Positions 9,846 through 19,868 of a stretch of DNA of 64,000 nucleotides are shown one piece after another. The translations under genes and the position numbers were made by a program. The stretch spans positions 1 to 64,000 of the forward strand of contig CANLIL010000004.1 in NCBI GenBank assembly GCA_947491305.1. Direction: 5' to 3'. This DNA is from Flavobacteriales bacterium (lineage in GTDB: Bacteria; Bacteroidota; Bacteroidia; Flavobacteriales_D; Crocinitomicaceae). Within the stretch, counting starts at the first letter, position 1; every line of letters begins with the position of its first letter. A model generated the notes under the pieces. It was given only the letters and a program-made list of their open reading frames with translations. It did no database searches and was not told the origin of the DNA.

Positions 9846-12326
9846 ATGTCTGAAAGAGTTACCTATTTTGTAAGTGTAATTTTACCGATTCCTATTCACA
9901 AGGAATTTACGTACCGCGTTCCTTTTGAAATGAATGATCAATTATTAATTGGTGTTCGTGTGATTGTGCCTTTTGGTAAATCAAAAATGTTGACCGGTAT
10001 TATTACTGCTATTTCTCAGACGCCACCAACAGAATACCAAGCAAAATACATCGAATTAGTGTTGGATGACGCACCAATTATCACAAAAGAACAATACCTT
10101 TTTTGGCAATGGATTTCGACTTATTACATGGCGCCAATTGGTGATGTAATGAATGCAGCTTTACCTTCAAATTTAAAATTAGCCAGCGAAACAACGATTG
10201 TAATTCACCCAGATTTTGATGAACAACGAACATCACTTGAGGAACGAGAGCAACAAATTTTAGCTATTCTTGAAATTAGAACAAGCATCGAGTTAAAAGA
10301 AATAGCAGAAATCATTGGTGTAAAAACTATTCAACCCATTATTAAAAAAATGATGGAGCGTAAAATTATTATTTCTAAAGAAGAATTGAATGATAAATTT
10401 ACACCAAAAACTGCTCAATTTGTTTGCATTAACCCATCATTAAACGAAGAAGAACTTAGTGATGAAATAACACGTTTAGAACAAAAAAAAGGTGCAGAGA
10501 AACAATTAAATGCAGTGCTTTCAATATTAAATCTAACTCAAAAAACTACAAACGATTTTACGCCAATTCTTAAAAAAGAACTCACTGAAAACGGAATTTC
10601 TGCTTCTACCCTTGCTACCTTAGAGAAAAAAGGAATCATTGAAATAAATCGAACACAAATATCACGGTTTTCATTTACTGATAAAGAACAATTTTCATTC
10701 AAACAACTTTCTGAAGATCAATCAGTTGCTTTAAACGAAATTCATGCAAGCTTTGAGAAATTCACCACTACCCTTTTACATGGTGTAACCGGTTCTGGAA
10801 AAACAGAAGTATATGTTCAACTAATTCAAGAGCAGCTTGACTTAGGTAAACAAGTGTTGTTTTTATTACCTGAAATCGCATTAACTACTCAGTTAATTCA
10901 ACGATTATCAGCCTATTTTGGTGATTTAGTGGGTGTATATCATTCGAAATTTAATCAAAATGAACGGGTTGAAATTTGGAGCCATGTCTTAAACAATAAC
11001 CCTAATCGTTTTCGCATCATATTAGGTGCTCGCTCGTCAGTTTTCTTGCCCTTTAAAGATCTTGGACTCATCATTGTTGACGAAGAACACGAAACGAGTT
11101 TTAAACAATTCGATCCATCGCCGCGCTACAATGCAAGAGATGCTGCCATCGTTTTGGGACATTATTATCACTCAAAAGTATTACTCGGTTCTGCAACTCC
11201 TTCCATGGAAACCTATTACAATGCAACAAATGGTAAATATGGCTTAGTGAGTTTAAACAAACGTTTTGGCGGTGTTCAAATGCCCGAAATCTTATGTGCT
11301 GATGTCAAAAAAGAACGACGTCAAAAAAGCATGCAATCGCATTTCACGAATTTTTTGATTGAACACATTCGTACTGCTTTAAACCAACAAGAACAAGTTA
11401 TTTTATTTCAAAACAGAAGAGGATATACACCACTTTGGAGTTGCGAAATTTGCAATTGGACCCCAAAATGTCAACATTGTGATGTTTCATTAACCTATCA
11501 CAAACATTCAAATACTTTAAAATGTCATTATTGTAGTTATACAACCGCACCAGTCGGATCGTGCGCTTGTTGTGGGTCTAATCGCCTTAAAATGGTTGGA
11601 TTTGGTACAGAAAAAATTGAAGATGAGTTAGCCTTAATTTTTCCGACTGCAAAAATTCAACGTTTAGATTTAGATAGTACACGCTCTAAAAATGCGTATG
11701 AAACCATCTTAGGTGATTTTGAAAATCGATCTGTTGATATTTTAATTGGTACACAAATGGTCAGCAAAGGACTGGATTTTGATAATGTAAGTTTAGTTGG
11801 AATTCTCGATGCAGATATGTTGTTAAATCGACCTGACTTTAGAGCATTTGAACGATCGTATCACTTGATGTCACAAGTAGCAGGGAGAGCTGGAAGAAAA
11901 CACAAAAGAGGAACTGTAATCATTCAAACAGGCGATCCAGATCATTGGGTCATTCAAAAAGTAATCAACCACGATTATATTGGTTTTTATGAAAACGAAA
12001 AAATAGAACGACAACTTTATTTCTATCCTCCATATTACAAGCTCATTGAATTTACATTAAAACACAAAGATGAGCACCTGTTAGATAAAGCTGCGCTCGA
12101 TTTCAGTAATGCGTTACGAGAAGTTTTTAAAGAACGTGTAATTGGACCAGAATACCCAATTATAAAAAGAATTCAAAATTTGTACTTGAAATCCATCAAA
12201 TTAAAAGTAGAAAAAGATATTTCTGATAAAAAAATAAAGGAACGCCTTCAGCAACTTATCGATGCATTTTACAGCGTTCCTTCTTATAAATCAATTCGTT
12301 TGATTGTAAACGTTGACCCCGCTTAA
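9846..12326 (+). CDS. priA: Primosomal protein N', replication-restart helicase PriA
   Basis: PriA is a 3'-5' helicase that reloads the replisome at stalled forks. The N-terminal 3'-DNA-binding domain (about residues 1-110) is followed by a winged helix. The helicase core carries Walker [12 protein letters not shown] (about residue 315) and the DEEH box of motif II. A zinc-binding insertion follows with eight cysteines in CxxC-type pairs (CEIC, CQHC, CHYC and CACC). Helicase motifs V and VI follow ([19 protein letters not shown]). The 826 residues are a normal full length. The end overlaps the convergent sigma-factor gene by 4 bases. Confidence 0.96.
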   Translation: MSERVTYFVSVILPIPIHKEFTYRVPFEMNDQLLIGVRVIVPFGKSKMLTGIITAISQTPPTEYQAKYIELVLDDAPIITKEQYLFWQWISTYYMAPIGDVMNAALPSNLKLASETTIVIHPDFDEQRTSLEEREQQILAILEIRTSIELKEIAEIIGVKTIQPIIKKMMERKIIISKEELNDKFTPKTAQFVCINPSLNEEELSDEITRLEQKKGAEKQLNAVLSILNLTQKTTNDFTPILKKELTENGISASTLATLEKKGIIEINRTQISRFSFTDKEQFSFKQLSEDQSVALNEIHASFEKFTTTLLHGVTGSGKTEVYVQLIQEQLDLGKQVLFLLPEIALTTQLIQRLSAYFGDLVGVYHSKFNQNERVEIWSHVLNNNPNRFRIILGARSSVFLPFKDLGLIIVDEEHETSFKQFDPSPRYNARDAAIVLGHYYHSKVLLGSATPSMETYYNATNGKYGLVSLNKRFGGVQMPEILCADVKKERRQKSMQSHFTNFLIEHIRTALNQQEQVILFQNRRGYTPLWSCEICNWTPKCQHCDVSLTYHKHSNTLKCHYCSYTTAPVGSCACCGSNRLKMVGFGTEKIEDELALIFPTAKIQRLDLDSTRSKNAYETILGDFENRSVDILIGTQMVSKGLDFDNVSLVGILDADMLLNRPDFRAFERSYHLMSQVAGRAGRKHKRGTVIIQTGDPDHWVIQKVINHDYIGFYENEKIERQLYFYPPYYKLIEFTLKHKDEHLLDKAALDFSNALREVFKERVIGPEYPIIKRIQNLYLKSIKLKVEKDISDKKIKERLQQLIDAFYSVPSYKSIRLIVNVDPA

Positions 12327-13192
12327 CCTAGGTATGATTTTAACATCCGGCTTCGGGCAGTGTGTTTCAATCTTCGAATTGCTTTTTCTTTTATCTGACG
12401 AACGCGTTCGCGTGTTAATTCGAACTGTTCTCCGATTTCTTCTAACGTCAATGGATACTTTCCATTTAAACCATAATATAAGCGAACAACATCCCCTTCA
12501 CGTTGCGTCAAAGTAGAAAGCGAACGATTTATTTCAATTCGCAACGACTCACTTACTAATTCAATTTCTGGACTAGGTAACGAATCATTCAATAAAATAT
12601 CATACATGTTTGATGAAGAATCGTCTCCTTCCACCATTGGGGCATCCAATGAAAAATGTTTGCCATTGATTGCCATTGATTGCCTAATTTCATCTGAAGT
12701 GCATTCTAACAATTCAGCCAATTCATCAGCAGAAGGTGGTCGTTCTAATCGTTGTTCCAATTCAGAAAACGCTTTGTTTATTCGATTTATTGATCCGATT
12801 TTATTTAAAGGTAAGCGTACAATCCTAGCTTGTTCTGCCAACGCTTGAAGAATTGATTGACGAATCCACCATACAGCATAAGAAATGAATTTAAAACCTC
12901 TGGTTTCATCAAAGCGTTGTGCCGCTTTTATCAATCCTAAATTCCCTTCATTAATTAAATCTGGTAAAGTCAACCCTTGATTTTGGTATTGTTTAGACAC
13001 AGAAATAACAAAGCGTAAATTAGCTTTCGTTAAACGTTCCAAAGCATTTTGATCACCCGCTTTAATTTTTTGTGCAAGCTCCACTTCTTCTTCTGCTGAA
13101 ATTAAGTCCATACGACTTATCTCTTGTAGATATTTATCCAGTGAAGCAGATTCTCGATTCGTTACTTGTTTGCTTATTTTAAATTGTCGCAT
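12323..13192 (-). CDS. rpoD: Primary RNA polymerase sigma factor (RpoD/SigA)
   Basis: This is the housekeeping sigma factor that directs RNA polymerase to the TAnnTTTG-type promoters of this phylum. It has region 1.2 (SLDKYLQEI), region 2 with the core-binding and -10-melting segment ([18 protein letters not shown], then [13 protein letters not shown]), region 3, and the region 4 helix-turn-helix ([19 protein letters not shown]). Region 1.1 is absent, as is normal for the ~290-residue Bacteroidota form. I moved the start to the ATG at 13192, which gives the family N-terminus MRQFKISKQ. An inverted repeat lies about 30 bases upstream. Confidence 0.95.
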   Translation of the reverse strand: MRQFKISKQVTNRESASLDKYLQEISRMDLISAEEEVELAQKIKAGDQNALERLTKANLRFVISVSKQYQNQGLTLPDLINEGNLGLIKAAQRFDETRGFKFISYAVWWIRQSILQALAEQARIVRLPLNKIGSINRINKAFSELEQRLERPPSADELAELLECTSDEIRQSMAINGKHFSLDAPMVEGDDSSSNMYDILLNDSLPSPEIELVSESLRIEINRSLSTLTQREGDVVRLYYGLNGKYPLTLEEIGEQFELTRERVRQIKEKAIRRLKHTARSRMLKSYLG

Positions 13193-13223
13193 AGGATAAA
13201 AATTAAGTTGAATCAATTTCAAT

Positions 13224-13239
13224 ACACTATTTATAGTGT
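13224..13239. promoter_or_regulatory. Inverted repeat upstream of the sigma-factor gene
   Basis: ACACTAT-TT-ATAGTGT is a perfect 7-2-7 inverted repeat. Its edge is 31 bases before the ATG of the sigma-factor gene. It may be an operator or a short 5'-UTR hairpin. No T run follows it on the minus strand, so it does not look like a terminator. Confidence 0.4.
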
Positions 13240-13369
13240 TAATTTAATTATTGAAAATGATACCGTCTAAAAAATTACGTATATTTTTTCCATGAATGAA
13301 CAAAATGGCGCTCTCGATGAACATTTCCTATTTGCCTTCGATAATTGCCACAATAAAAATTAGTTTGAT

Positions 13370-13377
13370 TACCTTTG
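13370..13377 (+). promoter_or_regulatory. TAnnTTTG -7 element
   Basis: TACCTTTG is a perfect -7 consensus ending 24 bases before the ATG at 13402. It shows that the TTG start in the ORF track (13375, inside this element) is not the real start. Confidence 0.65.
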
Positions 13378-13401
13378 AGCATTGAATTTCAATCTTTTTA
13401 T

Positions 13402-13869
13402 ATGAAAATTTTAATGGTTTGTTTGGGAAATATTTGTCGATCTCCACTTGCAGAAGGAATTTTACGTCAAAAAACAATTGAAAATCAACACACTATAATA
13501 ATTGATTCGGCTGGAACAATTGGTATACATGCAGGTGAACAACCGGATAAAAGAATGCAAGCAACTGCGTTAAAATATGGTATTGATTTGTCCACATTGC
13601 ACTCAAGACAAGTTACATTGAATGACTTTCAAGAATTTGACCGCATTTATGCAATGGACGAGTCAAATTATAGTGATTTACAGAAATTAGCAAAAAACGA
13701 AGTTCAAAAAGCGAAAGTTCGCCTATTATTGGATGAAAACCCCTTGAATAGCCTTAAAAATGTTCCTGACCCTTATTACGGTGGACAGGAAGGATTTGAA
13801 CAAGTCTATTTTTTATTGGAAGAGACAATTAATCACTTAATTAATAATTTGAAACATGACGAACGGTAA
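13402..13869 (+). CDS. Low-molecular-weight protein-tyrosine phosphatase
   Basis: This small cytoplasmic phosphatase hydrolyses phosphotyrosine via a cysteinyl-phosphate. The P-loop C(X)5R is at the very N-terminus (CLGNICRSPLAEG), and the general-acid Asp lies in the DPYYGG segment near the C-terminus. The length of 155 residues is typical. The start is the ATG at 13402, because family members begin 5-10 residues before the P-loop. The 3' end overlaps the next gene by 14 bases, which suggests cotranscription with the RsmI-like gene. A link to tyrosine kinases of polysaccharide export is common in the family but is not shown here. Confidence 0.92.
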   Translation: MKILMVCLGNICRSPLAEGILRQKTIENQHTIIIDSAGTIGIHAGEQPDKRMQATALKYGIDLSTLHSRQVTLNDFQEFDRIYAMDESNYSDLQKLAKNEVQKAKVRLLLDENPLNSLKNVPDPYYGGQEGFEQVYFLLEETINHLINNLKHDER

Positions 13870-14572
13870 AATTTATTTAATTCCAAATACTTTAGGAGGT
13901 GAATCTACAAAAGACATTATTCCTCAGGAAGTTGCTGAATTAGCAACAAGTTTAAGAACTTTTGCCGTTGAAGATGTAAAATCTGCAAGAAGATTATTGC
14001 GCAAAATTGACCGTGAATTTCCGATTGATGAATGCCAATTTTTTGAAATGAATAAACGAACACCAATCGAAGAATTGCACAAAATTTTACGCGCACTTTC
14101 TGACGAAAATAGTATTGGAGTAATTTCGGAAGCTGGATGCCCGGGTGTTGCTGATCCTGGCGCTGAATTAGTTGCATTAGCGCAACAACGAAAAATCGAG
14201 GTCGTTCCATTAGTCGGACCCTCTTCGATTCTTTTAGCACTTATGGGAAGTGGTTTTTCCGGTCAAAATTTTGCGTTTCATGGTTATTTACCTAAAGAAA
14301 GAAAAGATCGAATCAAAAAAATAAAAGACTTCGAGGGCGATTCAAGACGAAATGGAACCACACATATTTTTATGGACACACCATTTAGAAACATGAACGT
14401 ACTGGATGATTTATTAAATGAATTAGCCGATCCGACAATGGTTTGTATTGCTTCGAATATCACCCTTACCGATGCTTCAATTAAAACGATGTCTGTTAAA
14501 AACTGGCGAGAAGAAGCGTATGATTTAGCGAAAATTCCTACAATGTTTTTGATTGGAACAAGTCAGGTTTAG
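13856..14572 (+). CDS. RsmI-like tetrapyrrole-methylase-fold SAM methyltransferase
   Basis: This member of the tetrapyrrole-methylase superfamily belongs to the group that contains RsmI, which 2'-O-methylates C1402 of 16S rRNA. Recognisable segments are the N-terminal strand IYLIPNTLGG, the middle EAGCPGVADPG (the RsmI-type SEAGxPxxxDPG loop) and LVGPSSILLALMGSGF. It has 238 residues, shorter than E. coli RsmI (about 286), because the C-terminal helical extension is missing; this compact form is one I recall from Bacteroidota. It overlaps the phosphatase gene. The rRNA target is inferred. Confidence 0.8.
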   Translation: MTNGKIYLIPNTLGGESTKDIIPQEVAELATSLRTFAVEDVKSARRLLRKIDREFPIDECQFFEMNKRTPIEELHKILRALSDENSIGVISEAGCPGVADPGAELVALAQQRKIEVVPLVGPSSILLALMGSGFSGQNFAFHGYLPKERKDRIKKIKDFEGDSRRNGTTHIFMDTPFRNMNVLDDLLNELADPTMVCIASNITLTDASIKTMSVKNWREEAYDLAKIPTMFLIGTSQV

Positions 14573-14583
14573 TTTGATAGTTT

Positions 14584-14634
14584 GTTAGTTAGTTAGTTAG
14601 GTAGTTAGGTAGTTAGGTAGTTAGGTAGTTAGGT
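14584..14634. repeat. Short tandem repeat (GTAGTTAG unit)
   Basis: Four perfect copies of the 8-mer GTAGTTAG (14601-14632) are preceded by a GTTA-type 4-mer run (14584-14600). The array lies between the convergent RsmI-like and TerB/J-domain genes. Such simple arrays change copy number by slippage. Confidence 0.85.
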
Positions 14635-14733
14635 ATTAGTTTAGATTTCAAAAGAACAACGATCTCGTTTCATTAGTCAATTAACACATTACTCAATTGT
14701 TACATTAATTAATTCCTAAAATCTAAAAAAAAC

Positions 14734-15513
14734 CTATTTTATCCCTCTACTTTTTTTAATCGCATCGTAAGAATCTTGAATACTTTGGAATTTTTCTTTG
14801 GCACCTTTTTGAAACTCTTCTCCCATCTGAGCTACTTTATCAGGATGATATTTAACTGCCATTTGACGGTATGCTTTTTTAACCTCATCATCTGATGCTG
14901 CTGAAGTGATCTCTAAAACAATATAATCTGAGTCGGTATTTCGGTAAAACATGTTTTTAACGCTCTCAAATTCTGAAGTTGAGATTCCCAATGATTGTGC
15001 AATCGATTGAATAACGTTCAATTCTGTCGGAGAAACATGTCCGTCAGCTTTTGCAATCCCAAATAAATAATGCACCAATTGAATGCGGATTTCTGGTTGC
15101 ATGCGCATGCGAATATCTTGACAGATTTGTTGCAACGGAATGTTCCCTGAATCAATGAAGCGTTTAAGTGTTTGGAGATGTGAGCTATTAAATTGCGGAC
15201 CAAATTGCTGGCTAAAAAATGCTTTGACGTAATCCAATTCTGCTTTTAAAACTTTTCCATCTGCTGTCATTACAGCTGCTGAAAGTGCCATTAACATTGT
15301 TGGAACATCATTGACAGACGTTCGTTGTTGATAAAAACTGAATACATCTTCTGCCGAAAAACTTCTGCCATCTTTTTCTGCATTTTGGCGTAATTTAGCC
15401 ATTGTTGTTTGATAATTATCAACAAACGAACCTACTACAAATCCTATAATAGCAGCAAAAAAACTGCGACCGAACAAAAAATATGCTCCAACCGCTATAA
15501 CCCATTTAAACAA
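14734..15513 (-). CDS. DjlA-like TerB/J-domain membrane co-chaperone
   Basis: The protein starts with one membrane segment (about residues 3-32), followed by a TerB-like helical domain (about 70-185, with the acidic motif AVMTADGKVLKAE and its repeat GIAKADGHVSPTE). A C-terminal J-domain contains the HPD motif (KYHPDKVA, about residue 228), which stimulates DnaK ATPase. This order matches E. coli DjlA, an inner-membrane co-chaperone. The start codon appears to be TTG, because no ATG or GTG lies in frame before the membrane segment. The 259-residue length is normal. Confidence 0.85.
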   Translation of the reverse strand: MFKWVIAVGAYFLFGRSFFAAIIGFVVGSFVDNYQTTMAKLRQNAEKDGRSFSAEDVFSFYQQRTSVNDVPTMLMALSAAVMTADGKVLKAELDYVKAFFSQQFGPQFNSSHLQTLKRFIDSGNIPLQQICQDIRMRMQPEIRIQLVHYLFGIAKADGHVSPTELNVIQSIAQSLGISTSEFESVKNMFYRNTDSDYIVLEITSAASDDEVKKAYRQMAVKYHPDKVAQMGEEFQKGAKEKFQSIQDSYDAIKKSRGIK

Positions 15514-15532
15514 ATTGCACGATTTAAATTAT

Positions 15533-15562
15533 AAAAAAAAGAGTGCTCTTTCGAACACTCTT
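15533..15562 (-). terminator. Intrinsic terminator of htpG
   Basis: A 7-bp stem AAGAGTG/CACTCTT is preceded on the plus strand by an A run, which reads as a T run after the hairpin on the minus strand. It lies just after the htpG stop. Confidence 0.85.
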
Positions 15563-15578
15563 CAAAACTAAAAAAAAA

Positions 15579-17468
15579 TTATTCAACTAAAGCAGTTGTT
15601 CGCTCAATAAATTCACTTAATGCTGCACCTTTTAACATTCCTTGCGAAAGTAAGGCTAAATCAGTTAGTTGTTTAACTAGTTCAACTTGTGCCGCATCCT
15701 CTTTTTGGAGCAATGAACCAATTTTTGCATGATTTCCATTTACTGCAACCGTATACATTTCAGGAAAAGCACCCATAAAACCTGCACCGCCAATTTTTTG
15801 TTGTTCCATCATTCTTCGAATAAATTCTGGCTGTGTAATGATTATTGGCGCATCATCAGCACTCATGCTTTCAAATTGAACTTTGAACTTGTCTTTACTC
15901 AATACTTTTTCGAAAACTGGCTGCAATTTCTCTTCTTCTTCTTTCGATAATTTTGAAGGAATCTCGTCCGTTTTTTGAATCAATTTATCTAATGTATCTG
16001 AATCCACTCGAGCAAAAGAACAATTCTCAAACGATTGCTCCATCAATGAAATCCAATGTGGCGCTAATGGTCCATCGATGTGTAAAACTTCGTAACCACG
16101 ATCGTTTGCCTTTTTAATAAATGAATATTGTTCTTCCGGATTATTCGTGTATAAAAACACAACTTTACCTTCATTATTTGTTTGCAGAGGTGCAACTTTT
16201 TCTTTGAATTCTTCCACTGTAAAGAATCCACCTTTCGTGTCTTTTAATAAGGTAAATGTTTTCGCTTTATCAGCAAACTTTTCATCAGAAAGCGAACCAT
16301 ATTGAACAAATATCTGCAAATCATCCCATTTTTCCTCAAAATCTTTGCGGTCATTTTTATACATTTCCGCTAATTTATCAGCAACTTTTTTAGTAATATG
16401 TGCTGAAATCTTCTTTACATTTCCATCACTTTGTAGGTAAGAACGAGAAACATTCAATGGGATATCTGGTGAATCGATTACACCATGTAAAAGCGTTAAA
16501 AACTCAGGTACAATCTCCGCTACACTATCAGTAATAAATACTTGATTTGAATATAAATTGATTTTATTTCGTTGAACTTCAACGTTTTCTTTAATCTTAG
16601 GAAAGTATAAAATACCTGTTAAGTTAAACGGGTAATCAACATTTAAATGAATGTGGAACAACGGGCTGTCAAAACTTGCTGGATACAATTCTCTGTAAAA
16701 CGCATCATAATCATCTTTTGTTAAATCAACTGGTGCTTTTGTCCATGCTGGTGAAACATTGTTAACTTGATTTTCAACTTCGATTGCAACGCGTTTTACT
16801 TTTCCATTTTCATCTTTTTCTCCTTCAGGTGAATCAATGTATTCTGTTTTAGTTCCAAAAAAAACAGGAATAGGTAAAAACTTGCAATATTTTGTTAAGA
16901 TTTCGTCAATTTTAGCTTTTTCTAAAAATTCAACAGCATCTTCTGAAATATATAAAACAATGTCTGTTCCTCTCGTTGATTTTTCAATATCTGTAATCGT
17001 ATATTCGGGAGAACCATTGCTTTCCCATTGAACAGCTTGAGAACCTTCATGGCGTGAAAGTGTTTGAATTTGTACACGTTCAGCAACCATAAATGCCGAG
17101 TAAAAACCTAAACCAAAATGACCAATTATTTGTTCAGCTCCTTCTTTTCCTTGGTACATTTGAACAAATTCTTCTGCACCAGAAAATGCAATTTGATTAA
17201 TGTATTTATCAATTTCGTCAGCTGTCATTCCAATTCCATTGTCTCGAATGGTTAAGGTCTTTGCTGTTTTATCAAGAATAACTTCAACTTTTATATCGCT
17301 TAAATCTCCTTTGTATTCACCATTATTTGAAAGTACTTTTAATTTTTGGGATGCATCCACAGCATTTGAAACCAATTCACGTAAAAAGATTTCATGATCA
17401 GAATACAAGAATTTTTTAATTATTGGAAAAATGTTTTCCGTTTGAACGTTAATTTGACCTGTTCTCAT
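15579..17468 (-). CDS. htpG: Molecular chaperone HtpG (Hsp90)
   Basis: This is an ATP-dependent cytoplasmic chaperone that acts late in folding with DnaK. The N-terminal GHKL ATPase shows LRELVSNAVDASQK (catalytic Glu and Mg-binding Asn), IRDNGIGMT and GHFGLGFYSAFMV. The middle domain contains the catalytic-loop region SRSYLQSD. The C-terminal dimerisation domain is present. The length of 629 residues is full. It is flanked downstream by a hairpin terminator and looks monocistronic. I found no clear heat-shock promoter or TAnnTTTG element upstream. Confidence 0.97.
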   Translation of the reverse strand: MRTGQINVQTENIFPIIKKFLYSDHEIFLRELVSNAVDASQKLKVLSNNGEYKGDLSDIKVEVILDKTAKTLTIRDNGIGMTADEIDKYINQIAFSGAEEFVQMYQGKEGAEQIIGHFGLGFYSAFMVAERVQIQTLSRHEGSQAVQWESNGSPEYTITDIEKSTRGTDIVLYISEDAVEFLEKAKIDEILTKYCKFLPIPVFFGTKTEYIDSPEGEKDENGKVKRVAIEVENQVNNVSPAWTKAPVDLTKDDYDAFYRELYPASFDSPLFHIHLNVDYPFNLTGILYFPKIKENVEVQRNKINLYSNQVFITDSVAEIVPEFLTLLHGVIDSPDIPLNVSRSYLQSDGNVKKISAHITKKVADKLAEMYKNDRKDFEEKWDDLQIFVQYGSLSDEKFADKAKTFTLLKDTKGGFFTVEEFKEKVAPLQTNNEGKVVFLYTNNPEEQYSFIKKANDRGYEVLHIDGPLAPHWISLMEQSFENCSFARVDSDTLDKLIQKTDEIPSKLSKEEEEKLQPVFEKVLSKDKFKVQFESMSADDAPIIITQPEFIRRMMEQQKIGGAGFMGAFPEMYTVAVNGNHAKIGSLLQKEDAAQVELVKQLTDLALLSQGMLKGAALSEFIERTTALVE

Positions 17469-17591
17469 ATTTTACAATTTTATTATTCGTTAGTTGTATT
17501 CTGTTTGTCAATCTTTATGCCACCTGTTTTATTCTGACAAAGTGTCTTAATTAAACGCCAAATTGACTTAGTTAATTTCAATATTTATCCT

Positions 17592-17599
17592 TAATTTTG
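17592..17599 (+). promoter_or_regulatory. TAnnTTTG -7 element supporting a GTG start
   Basis: TAATTTTG matches the -7 consensus and ends 11 bases before GTG 17611. This supports the GTG as the start of the membrane protein. Confidence 0.55.
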
Positions 17600-17610
17600 A
17601 AAAAAAAATC

Positions 17611-19083
17611 GTGTTATATTCATTCATTTTCTTTTTAGTATCAATCGCTTTTGTGAAGTATAGCCGTTTCTTCAAAATACCTGGTTTACCAAACTACATA
17701 TTACCATTAGCATTTATTTTAAAATTTATTACGGGTTATTTATTTAATATAATTCACGAATACACTTATGGTTTTGGCGATTTAAGTCATGATGGTTCCG
17801 TATTTATGCTTGAAGCTAGCCAGTTAAATGCTGTTTTTTACAAAAATCCATCTGTCTATTTTAAATTTCTATTTGGTATTGACGATTCAACAAAAGCAAT
17901 CTTGAAGTACCTCCCCAAAACAACCTATTGGAATTCAGGAGATTTAACTTTAATCAACGATAATAAAAACATTATTCGCATTCATAGTATAATTCAGTTT
18001 TTCTCGATGAACCAAATCTATATTCATGTTTCAATCATGAGTTTATTGACCTTGTATGGAATAAAAAACCTCTATAATTCATTCGTTAATCATGTTACGA
18101 TTCCAAAAATGGTATTTTTTTGGTCGCTATTTTTAATTCCAAGTACCCTGTTTTGGACTTCCAGTATTCTAAAAGAACCAATGCTTTTTCTTGGTTTCAG
18201 TTTATTAATAAAAGGGATCTTATATGACAAAATAATCTGGAAGAAAATAGTAAATATCGTATTGAGTATACTTCTTTTAGTTGGATTCAAACCTTACATT
18301 TTTGTATGTATATTAATCGCTTTTGTTGCATGGTTGATCTACCGTTTTATATTCAATTACAAATTTGTTTTTACCTTAATTTCCAGTTTAATAGTAATCG
18401 TTGTTTTAGGTAGTTTATTCTCAAAACAACGCGCTACAGTTGTAAATTATTTAACGCGAAAACAATTTGATTTTGTAAACGTTGGTAAAGGCGGATTACA
18501 TGTACAAGCTGACACGTGTTTTTATTATTTCCAACCCTATCAGTATGAAAATTTAACGATTGAAAAAGATGTTGTCTTAATAAAATCTTGTGATGCATAC
18601 GTTATGCGTTTTGGAAGTACACAAAAACCAAAAAAGGTTCGTTTAAACCCAACAGGCGAGCATTGGCGAATACATTATTATACGATAGGTTGTTTGAGTT
18701 TTATCGAGACAACTCCAATCAATAATTCGGCGCTTCAATTAGTGAAAAACATTCCAGAAGCACTAATAAATTCAATTTTAAGACCTTTTCCAACAGATCA
18801 CGGAAGTTATTTAATTTGGCTTTCAATTCTTGAAACATGGGCGATTTTATTATTTATTCTACTTGCATTCCTGAAAAGACGCAGTTTAACAAATGAAAAC
18901 AAAGGACTGGTATTTTCACTTGGAGTTTTTGCCTTATCCTTATTTCTATTAATTGGTTTCACAACACCTGTTTTAGGTGCGATGGTTCGGTACCGATTTC
19001 CTGCCCAGCTTGCATTAATACTAATTGGATTTATAATTATTGATTTTAATAAATTAAAAACATGGAAAATGTTGTTCTTATAA
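17611..19083 (+). CDS. Polytopic membrane protein of unknown function
   Basis: I do not recognise a named family. The 490-residue protein has about ten hydrophobic segments, a conserved-looking WTSSILKEPMLF motif in the first half, and a large polar loop (about residues 275-370) between membrane segments. The overall layout is like polysaccharide polymerases, flippases or GT-C-type membrane proteins of exopolysaccharide clusters, but no catalytic motif is certain. It starts at GTG after a -7 element. Its 3' end overlaps the SDR gene by 22 bases, so the two are likely cotranscribed. No other glycan genes are adjacent. Confidence 0.6.
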   Translation: MLYSFIFFLVSIAFVKYSRFFKIPGLPNYILPLAFILKFITGYLFNIIHEYTYGFGDLSHDGSVFMLEASQLNAVFYKNPSVYFKFLFGIDDSTKAILKYLPKTTYWNSGDLTLINDNKNIIRIHSIIQFFSMNQIYIHVSIMSLLTLYGIKNLYNSFVNHVTIPKMVFFWSLFLIPSTLFWTSSILKEPMLFLGFSLLIKGILYDKIIWKKIVNIVLSILLLVGFKPYIFVCILIAFVAWLIYRFIFNYKFVFTLISSLIVIVVLGSLFSKQRATVVNYLTRKQFDFVNVGKGGLHVQADTCFYYFQPYQYENLTIEKDVVLIKSCDAYVMRFGSTQKPKKVRLNPTGEHWRIHYYTIGCLSFIETTPINNSALQLVKNIPEALINSILRPFPTDHGSYLIWLSILETWAILLFILLAFLKRRSLTNENKGLVFSLGVFALSLFLLIGFTTPVLGAMVRYRFPAQLALILIGFIIIDFNKLKTWKMLFL

Positions 19084-19826
19084 CAGGAGCTACCTCAGGA
19101 TTTGGAGAAGCATGTGCGCATATTTTTGCAGAAAACGGTTGGAATTTAATCATAACAGGAAGAAGAACTGAACGATTAGAAAAAATAAAATCAAAATTAA
19201 TTGAACTTTATTCCTGTAAAGTGCTAACATTAAATTTCGATGTATGCATTGAAAAAGATGTGAAAACTGCAATAGAATCGATACCAGTAGACTTTAAAAA
19301 ATCAATTAAAATATTAATTAATAATGCAGGATTAGCTGTTGGAAGAGGACCAATTCAAGATGGATCAACAGACGATTGGAATAGAATGATTGACACCAAC
19401 ATTAAAGGTTTGTTATATGTTTCACATGCAGTTATCCCATTATTAATTCAAAATACGGAAGGGCATATTTTTAATATTGGAAGCATTGCAGGAAAAGAAG
19501 TTTATCCAGGTGGAAATGTTTATTGCGCATCCAAACATGCTGTAGATGCTTTATCGAAGTCCATGCGAATTGATCTTGTAGAACACGGAATTAAAGTCAC
19601 TAATATTGCCCCAGGTGCAGCGGAGACGGAATTTTCATTAGTTCGATTTAAAGGAAATGAAACTACAGCAAAAAGTGTTTACGAAGGGTTTGATCCATTG
19701 ATGGCAAAAGACATTGCTGAAACAATTTATTTTGTAGCAACACGACCAAAACATGTCACTATCAATGATTTGGTAATTATGCCAACTGCACAAGCTTCAG
19801 CAACGGTACTTCACAAAAAGGCATAA
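19062..19826 (+). CDS. Short-chain dehydrogenase/reductase (YdfG-like)
   Basis: This is a classical SDR, an NAD(P)-dependent oxidoreductase of about 250 residues. The cofactor-binding loop is TGATSGFG at the N-terminus, the Arg-rich strand end TGRRTERL favours NADPH, NNAG is the structural motif, the catalytic Ser is in GSIAG, and YxxxK is in YCASKHA. The sequence resembles YdfG, a 3-hydroxy-acid (serine/malonic semialdehyde-type) dehydrogenase; the substrate is not provable. It starts inside the upstream membrane-protein gene. Confidence 0.9.
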   Translation: MENVVLITGATSGFGEACAHIFAENGWNLIITGRRTERLEKIKSKLIELYSCKVLTLNFDVCIEKDVKTAIESIPVDFKKSIKILINNAGLAVGRGPIQDGSTDDWNRMIDTNIKGLLYVSHAVIPLLIQNTEGHIFNIGSIAGKEVYPGGNVYCASKHAVDALSKSMRIDLVEHGIKVTNIAPGAAETEFSLVRFKGNETTAKSVYEGFDPLMAKDIAETIYFVATRPKHVTINDLVIMPTAQASATVLHKKA

Positions 19827-19850
19827 AAAAAGGAGACTAATAGCCTCCTT
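19826..19850 (-). terminator. Intrinsic terminator of the DUF1573 gene
   Basis: A 6-bp stem AAGGAG/CTCCTT has a poly-A tract on its plus-strand left side, which gives a T run for minus-strand transcripts. It lies directly after the SDR stop and may also slow plus-strand transcription. Confidence 0.7.
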
Positions 19851-19868
19851 CCTTTAAACTAAAAATTA

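Noticed and set aside
17469-17610. Heat-shock operator (CIRCE-like) upstream of htpG
   Set aside because: Only short GACA/TGTC and TTGTCA/TGACAA matches with poor spacing were seen, with nothing like the CIRCE repeat.
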